From positions 2,108,001 through 2,172,000 of the forward strand of contig NZ_JBBPCL010000001.1 of the NCBI RefSeq assembly GCF_038039215.1: 64,000 nt of DNA. Reading direction: 5' to 3'. The number at the start of each line of letters is the position of its first letter. Positions within the stretch are counted from its first letter, which is position 1. Origin of the DNA: Pseudonocardia sp. T1-2H. GTDB taxonomy: Bacteria > Actinomycetota > Actinomycetes > Mycobacteriales > Pseudonocardiaceae. The notes below the pieces were generated by a model. It ran no database searches, was not told where the DNA came from, and saw only the letters and a list, made by a program, of their open reading frames with translations. Below are positions 58,929-64,000 of this stretch, piece after piece. The translations under genes and the position numbers were made by a program.

Positions 58929-58930
58929 CC

Positions 58931-59727
58931 GTTCGTTGTCACGCCACGCCGCACACCCGCTGACCTGCCCGTCCGCCAGGTTGACAAAGGCTCACTGGCC
59001 GTCCGCGGGAAAATCCTGCTTGCCGCTGAAACTCGAGCCGGCCGCGCCGTCCGCATAGCGCAAACGGTGTCTGCTGTTGCGTCGTACGTCGTCGTCAGTC
59101 TCGACACCCTATTACGCAATTTTGGACCGCTCACTGTGATTAGCAGAACCTCCGATGAGCGCCTGGGGTGTAAGCGTAGAGTGATCACTGATGACGACAT
59201 TTTCAAGCTTTCGATAACCCAGAGGTCGCAGGTTCGAATCCTGCCTCGTCCAGGGACCCTCGGCAGGAGAAGGCCGGCGTCACGTTTGTCCGTGCACACA
59301 CCTCCGGTGCCCCGCTGTTCCAGCGCTAAAAGCCGATCCACGGACCGGCGCGTGCGACCACATCCCGAAGACGTGATCCTTTTAAGGGGTACCAAGAGGG
59401 CCAAGCTAGGTGCTCTGTGAGCTGCAACGATCCGATTGATCGGCGACCTGCCCGCAAGACTTCAGCACGTATTCGGGCCAGGCAAGGGCGTACCAGCGGG
59501 GGCCAGCGGCCCGACCGGCACGAAGATACTGAACTGGCCGGACCTGAGCCCCGGTACCGACCCGGGGCGGTACCGCGACCTACATGGCGGCTACCTCGGC
59601 GGAGGCGCCATAAACGGCCAGACCTCGCCGACCCGGGCACCCCGTCGGCTGATGCGCTCGACCTGCTCCGCAGCTGGGCGGCGACAACAAAGACGTCCGC
59701 CGCCGTCGAGCGCTCAGGACGATGAAG
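58931..59727. other. Non-coding, partly A+T-rich stretch between IS remnant and copy 2
   Basis: From about 59060 to 59215 the A+T content rises above the surroundings, ending at the tRNA fragment. From 59253 to 59727 no frame looks real; one plus-strand stretch, G-P-T-G-T-K-I-L-N-W-P-D-L-S-P-G-T-D-P-G-R-Y-R-D-L near 59510-59580, has natural composition and may be a gene scrap. I see nothing else. Confidence 0.5.
59214..59252 (+). tRNA. 3' fragment of a tRNA gene (possible integration-site remnant)
   Basis: ATAACCC, AGAGGTC and the T-arm GCAGGTTCGAATCCTGC, followed by CTCGTCCA, have the exact layout of the 3' half of a tRNA: anticodon-stem 3' strand, variable loop, T-stem/loop, acceptor strand and discriminator. 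The 5' half is absent. The opposite strand encodes the G-R-I-R-T-C-D peptide that typically comes from antisense tRNA. 3' tRNA ends are common att sites for integrases. Confidence 0.75.
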
Positions 59728-59880
59728 CGCCCGGTCCAGCAGCTTGGCCCCAGGTGCCATCGATGCTCCAGCGCGGCACCGTCACGACCAGGACCCCGCG
59801 GACGCGCTTTACCTGCCTGGTTGGGAGACGCGGCACGAGCCCATTGCCCAGTCGGGTCCCGGTTGTCAACCGCTCACCGC

Positions 59881-59897
59881 TCACCCGCGACGGGTGA
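59881..59897. promoter_or_regulatory. TCACCCG-N3-CGGGTGA palindrome in the leader of copy 2
   Basis: Perfect seven-base inverted repeat around CGA, 151 bases before the start codon; third instance of the motif in the window. Confidence 0.55.
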
Positions 59898-60048
59898 TGC
59901 GTGGTCGCCACGGCACCGCAAGTCTGTGCGGTCGAGTGTCAGACAGGTGTGCAGCATCCACCGGCCAGGCTCCCTCTCGCACCGGCCACGCTCCATCTCG
60001 CAGAGCGTCGCTCCATCGCAGAGCGTCCGTGATCAAGGAGAAGTTTGG

Positions 60049-60630
60049 ATGAGTTCGACGAAGACCGGCCAGTCGACCCAGCCAGAGCGGCCAGGCCTGA
60101 CCGACGGGGTGGCCGGGGAGTTCACCGTCTACACCACGATCAAGCCGGGCCACGCGGACCAGCTGCGCCAGGATCTCGCCGACATCATGAGCGCGTTCGC
60201 CAAGGATCGGTCAGCGCTGCAGCAGATCGGGACCCTGCACGACGCGCGGCACGTGATCTTCGACGACGACACGCGGTTCATGTTCGCCAGCGTCTTCGAC
60301 GGCCCCTGGGACACCTACATCGACGACTTCGCCACGACGGTCGTCGGGGACAATTTCGACAAGATCTTCGCGCACTCGGAGGGGTTCCCCGGCGTCAAGG
60401 ATCCCGGCGTCAAGGACTGGTTCGTCGCCCACCAGGCGCCGGCGCTCGCCTTCGTCAGCTCCTACCCGGACCTCACCGTCAAGCAGATCTGGAAGGACCA
60501 GCGCGTCAACGAGGCGTTCCAGGCCGTGCTCGACACCCCCGAGTTCCGGGCCGCGCTCGAGGACCCGGCCAACGCAGCCCTGGTGGCCACGCCGGCCTTC
60601 CAGAAGCTGCTCGACGAAGCCTCGGGCTGA
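60049..60630 (+). CDS. Protein of unknown function, copy 2, first gene of the DyP peroxidase run
   Basis: 193 residues from ATG 60049 with AAGGAG upstream. Same architecture as copy 1: Q-P-E-R-P-G-L-T-D-G-V-A-G-E-F-T-V-Y near the start, T-L-H-D-A-R-H-V-I-F-D-D-D-T-R-F-M-F in the middle, and V-K-D-W-F-V-A-H-Q-A-P-A-L-A-F-V and V-N-E-A-F-Q-A-V-L-D-T-P towards the end. No cysteines and no export signal were noticed. Position 174 bases before a DyP peroxidase and a catalase-fold gene suggests a partner role, perhaps handling a substrate or radical product. No function is known to me. Confidence 0.82.
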   Translation: MSSTKTGQSTQPERPGLTDGVAGEFTVYTTIKPGHADQLRQDLADIMSAFAKDRSALQQIGTLHDARHVIFDDDTRFMFASVFDGPWDTYIDDFATTVVGDNFDKIFAHSEGFPGVKDPGVKDWFVAHQAPALAFVSSYPDLTVKQIWKDQRVNEAFQAVLDTPEFRAALEDPANAALVATPAFQKLLDEASG

Positions 60631-60804
60631 GGCGCGAACCCACCACGGTGACCGGGTCCGGCGCCGGGTGGTGCCGGTTGGCGGGTCGACGTGCACGAGG
60701 TCTCGGCCGTGAGCGGGCGCTGGGCGCAAGCAGGTCGGGCTGGCAAGGCGCCCGGCTGCCCCCGCCAGGTCATCGACGGACGCGAGGAAGGAGACACGGT
60801 AGTC

Positions 60805-62157
60805 ATGAACGCGGTTGCAAGCACCAGCGCGCCGAGCGTGGGTCTCGAGGTCGATGACATCCAGAGCGGAGCGCTCCGCCCCCGGCCGGTGCCGTACGCG
60901 GGCAGGTTCTTCCTCCTGCGGGTCGAGGACCCCGGCGCGGGGCGGGCCCTCCTGCGGCGGCTGCTCCCGGCGATCGACGGGGGGCTGCCGAGCGCCCATC
61001 CGGATCAGGACGCCTGGGTGGCCCTGGCCTTCACCCACCAGGGTCTCCGGGCACTCGGGGTGCCCCAGGAGTCGCTCGACAGCTTCCCGCCGGCCTTCCG
61101 GCAGGGGATGGCGGCCCGGGCGCAGCAGATCGGCGACGTCGGGGAGAGCGACCCGGCCCACTGGGAGCCGCCCTTCGGAACGCCCGATGTCCACCTCGCG
61201 GTGAGCGCGCTCGCGCCGGACGAAGCGCGCCTGGAGAAGGCGCTGGACCGAGCTCGTGCCGCCCTCCGACAGACGCCCGGGGTCGAGGTGATCTGGAGGC
61301 AGGAGGTCCGCCAGCTCCCCACCGGACGCACGACCTTCGGCTTCCGTGACGGCATCAGCCATCCGAGCATCGAGGGGCTCGGGATACCGGGCTCGAATCC
61401 CCACGAGGCCCCGCTCAAAGCCGGCGAGTTCATCCTCGGCTATCCCGATGAGACCGGGAACCTCCCGCCCATGCCGCAGCCCGAGGTCCTGGGGCGCAAC
61501 GGCACGTATCTGGCCGTGCGCAAGATCCACACCAAGGTGGCCGCCTGGCGCCAGTTCCTGCGGGCGAACAGCGCCACCGCCGAGGAGGAGGGGCTCCTGG
61601 CGGCCAAGATGGTCGGACGGTGGCCGAGCGGGGCACCGCTGACCGTGTCCCCCGAGCGGGATGACGAGGCGCTGGGGGCGGATCCGCACCGCAACAACGA
61701 CTTCCAGTACCGGGCAGACGACGACCGCGGCTTGAAGTGTCCCGCCGGCGCTCACATCCGGCGAGTGAATCCGCGCGATGCCGACATCATCGGGACACCC
61801 CGGCTGCACCGGATCATCCGCCGCGGCACCACCTACGGCCCGCCGCTGCCGGACGGTGCACTCGAGGACGACGGCGCGGATCGCGGTCTCGTCGGGGTCT
61901 TCATCGGGGCCCACCTGGAGCGGCAGTTCGAGTTCATCAAGTCCGAATGGGTCGAGGACGGCAACTTCATCGGCTACTCGGGAGAAAAGGACCCGGTGGC
62001 CGGGCATCACGACGGAACCGACAGCATGACCATTCCCGAGAAACCGATCCGGCGCCGCATTCAGGACATGCCGAGCTTCGTCGTCACCCGCGGTGGCGAG
62101 TACTGCTTCCTTCCCGGTCTGCGCGCCGTGCGCTGGCTCGCCGGCCTGGACGACTGA
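60805..62157 (+). CDS. DyP-type haem peroxidase
   Basis: 450 residues from ATG 60805, with AAGGAG eleven bases upstream. The diagnostic G-F-R-D-G places the distal Asp at 182. The proximal haem His is probably His317 in P-A-G-A-H-I-R-R-V-N-P-R. N-N-D-F-Q-Y and P-S-F-V-V-T-R-G-G-E-Y-C-F-L-P-G-L are further family pieces. It is longer than typical A- or B-type DyPs, with an insert around residues 225-300. No Tat signal is seen, so it is probably cytoplasmic or encapsulated. Reduces peroxide while oxidising a substrate, unknown here. Confidence 0.93.
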   Translation: MNAVASTSAPSVGLEVDDIQSGALRPRPVPYAGRFFLLRVEDPGAGRALLRRLLPAIDGGLPSAHPDQDAWVALAFTHQGLRALGVPQESLDSFPPAFRQGMAARAQQIGDVGESDPAHWEPPFGTPDVHLAVSALAPDEARLEKALDRARAALRQTPGVEVIWRQEVRQLPTGRTTFGFRDGISHPSIEGLGIPGSNPHEAPLKAGEFILGYPDETGNLPPMPQPEVLGRNGTYLAVRKIHTKVAAWRQFLRANSATAEEEGLLAAKMVGRWPSGAPLTVSPERDDEALGADPHRNNDFQYRADDDRGLKCPAGAHIRRVNPRDADIIGTPRLHRIIRRGTTYGPPLPDGALEDDGADRGLVGVFIGAHLERQFEFIKSEWVEDGNFIGYSGEKDPVAGHHDGTDSMTIPEKPIRRRIQDMPSFVVTRGGEYCFLPGLRAVRWLAGLDD

Positions 62158-62281
62158 TCACATCGAGCCGGTACCGGACCAGGCAGCGTCTCCGGCGGTC
62201 GGCAGCCCGCCGATACGACCCCCGACTCGAACCCCCGGCGTCCGCGCACGCGGGAGCCAGTAGACGAGAAAGGTCGATCTC

Positions 62282-63421
62282 ATGGCGCCACGGTTCGTCC
62301 CCTACACCCCGGACGTCGACGTCGCCGAGCCGCACTTCGACGAGAAGCTGAAGACGGTGATCGAGAAGACGGAGAGCTACATCGCCGAGTCGGTCACGGC
62401 CGAGGGCACCGGGCGGGCGGTCCGGGACGCGCACGCCAAGGGGTACGGAGTGGTGCGGGGGGAGGTCGAGATCCTCGACGGGCTCCCCGCCGAGTACGCG
62501 CAGGGCATCTACGCCACCCCGGGCAGGCACGATGCGCTCATCCGCTTCTCCAACGGTTCCCCCCACGCCGGCGCCGACGCGCGGCTCGGCACGGCGATCG
62601 GGCTGGCGCTGAAGATGTTCGACATCGACGGCCCGACCCTGCTCGACGACGAGCCGGATACGCGCACCTTCGACTACGCCAACATCAACGGTCCGATCTT
62701 CTTCTGCAACACGGTGGACCACTACCTGTTCATCCAGGAACTCTTCCTCGAAGCGCCGACCTACTTCGCCCAGGGACGCCCCGGAGCGCACCGCTTCTTC
62801 AGCGACTTCATCACCGGCAAGGGGACGCTCGACCAAGCGGACTGGGCCTGGGACGAGCTCCTGGCCATGATGAGGCTGAAGCAGATCCCTGCGGTCAACG
62901 TGCTGCTGTCGAGCTACTGGACGATGGGGGCGGTCCGGCACGGCGACTACATCGCCAAGGTCCGCATCGCCCCGGACCCGGTCTTCGCCGACGCAGTCGT
63001 CCGGCGCAGCATCGATCCCGGTGCGGCGGCGGAGGTGATCCGGCCCGCCCTGGTGGCCGAGCTGCAGGAGCGCCCCTACGAGTTCGACATCCAGGTCCAG
63101 CTGTGCACCGATCTGCAGCGGATGCCGGTGCAGGACGTCACCGTGGAGTGGCCCGAGACGCTGTCTCCCTCCGTGACGGTGGCCAAGCTCCGCCTCCCGC
63201 AGCAGGACATCTCAGGCGAGGACAACCTCGAGAAGATGGATGCCCTCTCCTTCACCCCCTGGCGGGTCACGGCTGACCACGCCCCCCTCGGCAACATCAT
63301 GCGGGCCCGCAAGGAGGTCTACCGCCACTCGTCCCTCCTGCGCCACCAGCTCAACCAGCAGGCGCGCGCGGAACCCCGCAGCGCCGACGACGTGCTGCCC
63401 GCGGCCCACCAGGTCAGCTGA
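62282..63421 (+). CDS. Catalase-fold (catalase-family) protein
   Basis: 379 residues. D-A-H-A-K-G-Y-G-V-V-R-G-E-V gives the distal His51 region, followed by L-I-R-F-S-N-G-S-P and D-A-R-L-G-T-A-I-G-L-A-L-K-M-F, the shortened catalase barrel. F-D-Y-A-N-I-N-G-P-I-F-F-C-N follows. A proximal Tyr motif like R-L-x-S-Y-x-D-T is not evident by eye. Such short relatives may be peroxidases or hydroperoxide-processing enzymes rather than true catalases. Lies 124 bases after the DyP gene. Confidence 0.85.
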   Translation: MAPRFVPYTPDVDVAEPHFDEKLKTVIEKTESYIAESVTAEGTGRAVRDAHAKGYGVVRGEVEILDGLPAEYAQGIYATPGRHDALIRFSNGSPHAGADARLGTAIGLALKMFDIDGPTLLDDEPDTRTFDYANINGPIFFCNTVDHYLFIQELFLEAPTYFAQGRPGAHRFFSDFITGKGTLDQADWAWDELLAMMRLKQIPAVNVLLSSYWTMGAVRHGDYIAKVRIAPDPVFADAVVRRSIDPGAAAEVIRPALVAELQERPYEFDIQVQLCTDLQRMPVQDVTVEWPETLSPSVTVAKLRLPQQDISGEDNLEKMDALSFTPWRVTADHAPLGNIMRARKEVYRHSSLLRHQLNQQARAEPRSADDVLPAAHQVS

Positions 63422-63562
63422 GAGGCCGGCCGGAGGGCGAGAACAACACTGCCGGCACGCGCCCACGGAGGCCTTCTCCTCCTGCGCGCCGCACCGCGTG
63501 CAGCTCGACCTGGATCCGACAGCTGACGCGCAGCACGTCCGGCGCAACGATCGGAAGACGAC

Positions 63563-64000
63563 ATGAGCTATCTACAGACGCTGCAGAACCTGTTCACGCT
63601 CACCTTCGTGGTCACGAGCATGGCCGCCATGGGCCTGAGCCTGACGGTCGCTCAGATCCTGCAACCGCTCAAGAACGTGCGGTTGGTGACCCTGGCGTTG
63701 GTCGCGAACTTCATCATCGTGCCCGCCGTGGGCTTCGCCTTGTCCCGGATCATCCCGCTCGACCAGGACGTGCAGATCGGGCTGCTGCTCGTGGCCACGG
63801 CAGCCGGCGCGCCCTTCCTGCCCAAGCTCGCCCTCATCGCCAAGGCGAACGTCGCATTCGCGGTCGGGCTGATGACGCTGCTGATGCTCGTCACGATCGT
63901 CTACCTGCCCGTCGTGCTGCCCCTGCTGTTGCCGGGGGTCAAGGTCAGTGCCGGGCCCATCGCGCTGTCGCTGATCGTGACGATGCTCCTCCCGCTGCTC
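63563..64000 (+). CDS. Bile acid:sodium symporter (BASS)-like transporter, C-terminus cut by window edge
   Basis: 146 residues are visible from ATG 63563, mostly hydrophobic: N-L-F-T-L-T-F-V-V-T-S-M-A-A-M-G-L-S-L-T, V-A-N-F-I-I-V-P-A-V-G-F-A-L-S and L-L-L-V-A-T-A-A-G-A-P-F-L-P-K. The motif M-G-L-S-L-T near residue 25 and the A-A-G-A-P helix break are typical of BASS/ArsB-10-TMS proteins for organic anions. Follows the catalase-fold gene by 141 bases in the same direction, so may take up or export the substrate of the peroxidases. Confidence 0.8.
   Translation, partial: MSYLQTLQNLFTLTFVVTSMAAMGLSLTVAQILQPLKNVRLVTLALVANFIIVPAVGFALSRIIPLDQDVQIGLLLVATAAGAPFLPKLALIAKANVAFAVGLMTLLMLVTIVYLPVVLPLLLPGVKVSAGPIALSLIVTMLLPLL

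Larger units (their letters stand above)
58280..58930 (-). mobile_element. Truncated IS5-type insertion element
   Basis: Carries the transposase remnant and, at its upstream end, an inverted repeat (58870-58928). The other end is lost at the junction with duplication copy 1 near 58279. No intact terminal repeats or target duplication can be shown. Confidence 0.7.
59728..60715 (+). repeat. Segmental duplication, copy 2
   Basis: Counterpart of 57346-58279. The leader is about 50 bases longer owing to small tandem repeats at 59957-60030 (CACCGGCCA-GCTCC and CGCAGAGCGTC units repeated). It is still joined to the DyP peroxidase, so it is probably the original location. Confidence 0.8.

Noticed and set aside
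58925..59404. Minus-strand frame containing a G-R-I-R-T-C-D peptide
   Set aside because: This peptide arises from the antisense of tRNA T-arms and is a known false gene signal; used instead as evidence for the tRNA fragment.
59957..60030. Short repeats as a CRISPR array
   Set aside because: Only two or three imperfect units without regular spacers; more likely slippage repeats in the leader. No CRISPR or cas gene was seen in the window.

Overview
The window is about 70% G+C. It has dense, translationally coupled operons, many GTG starts and actinobacterial gene families: TetR, GntR, LacI and IclR regulators, a CoxG-type molybdenum hydroxylase, a stand-alone LigC-like ligase, DyP peroxidase, and a radical-independent sulfatase with its formylglycine-generating enzyme. 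A soil actinomycete of the Pseudonocardia type is the best guess (inference only). The first 52 kb is a catabolic region. The last 11 kb (about 53.2-60 kb) is partly decayed and rearranged.

Layout. (1) 1-7.9 kb: two parallel operons, each with an AroQ-like protein, an NAD(P)-dependent oxidoreductase and an MHS-type transporter, with LacI and IclR regulators and a TIM-barrel isomerase/dehydratase. They look like uptake and breakdown of a polyhydroxylated carbocycle or sugar. Both AroQ-like proteins have altered active sites. (2) 8-18.3 kb: a nitrilase-family hydrolase, then a DhaKLM-type PEP-dependent kinase facing a ribose-type ABC importer. The DhaM protein is fused to HPr and a complete Enzyme I. 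The DhaK-like protein has lost all three residues that define dihydroxyacetone kinase (H56, D109, H218 in E. coli), so this looks like a PEP-driven kinase for another substrate. (3) 18.5-20.3 kb: small stress-type genes. (4) 20.4-34.1 kb: a TetR-controlled operon combining acyl-CoA activation, two acyl-CoA dehydrogenases, two crotonase-fold proteins, a CoA transferase and a complete peptide-type ABC importer.

(5) 34.2-48.4 kb is the centrepiece: an 11.5 kb, eleven-gene, tightly coupled operon resembling the 3-hydroxypyridine (3hpd) pathway reported from Ensifer adhaerens. It encodes a PEP-utilising protein and a pyruvate-phosphate-dikinase-like ATP-grasp protein, a four-part molybdenum hydroxylase with separate FAD, 2Fe-2S, Mo and SRPBCC subunits, and the full lower pathway (2,5-dihydroxypyridine dioxygenase, N-formylmaleamate deformylase, maleamate amidase, maleate isomerase). 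An extra HD-domain protein sits in the operon. Divergent from it is an Amt-family transporter in which both pore histidines appear replaced. GTATAC-type palindromes flank both promoters, and a GntR gene (frameshifted) lies beside it.

(6) 48.6-53.2 kb: DNA ligase, arylsulfatase and FGE. (7) 53.2-60 kb: fragments of an IS630-type transposase, an alpha/beta hydrolase, a Mn-catalase and a hemerythrin-like protein, a truncated IS5-type element, a 3' tRNA fragment and a roughly 0.95 kb segmental duplication carrying a gene of unknown function. (8) 60-64 kb: the second copy of that gene leads a run with a DyP peroxidase, a catalase-fold protein and a BASS-type transporter cut by the window end.

Four otherwise intact genes (IclR, DsbA/HCCA isomerase, GntR, maleate isomerase) each carry a single-base frameshift, which needs checking against raw reads before they are called pseudogenes.
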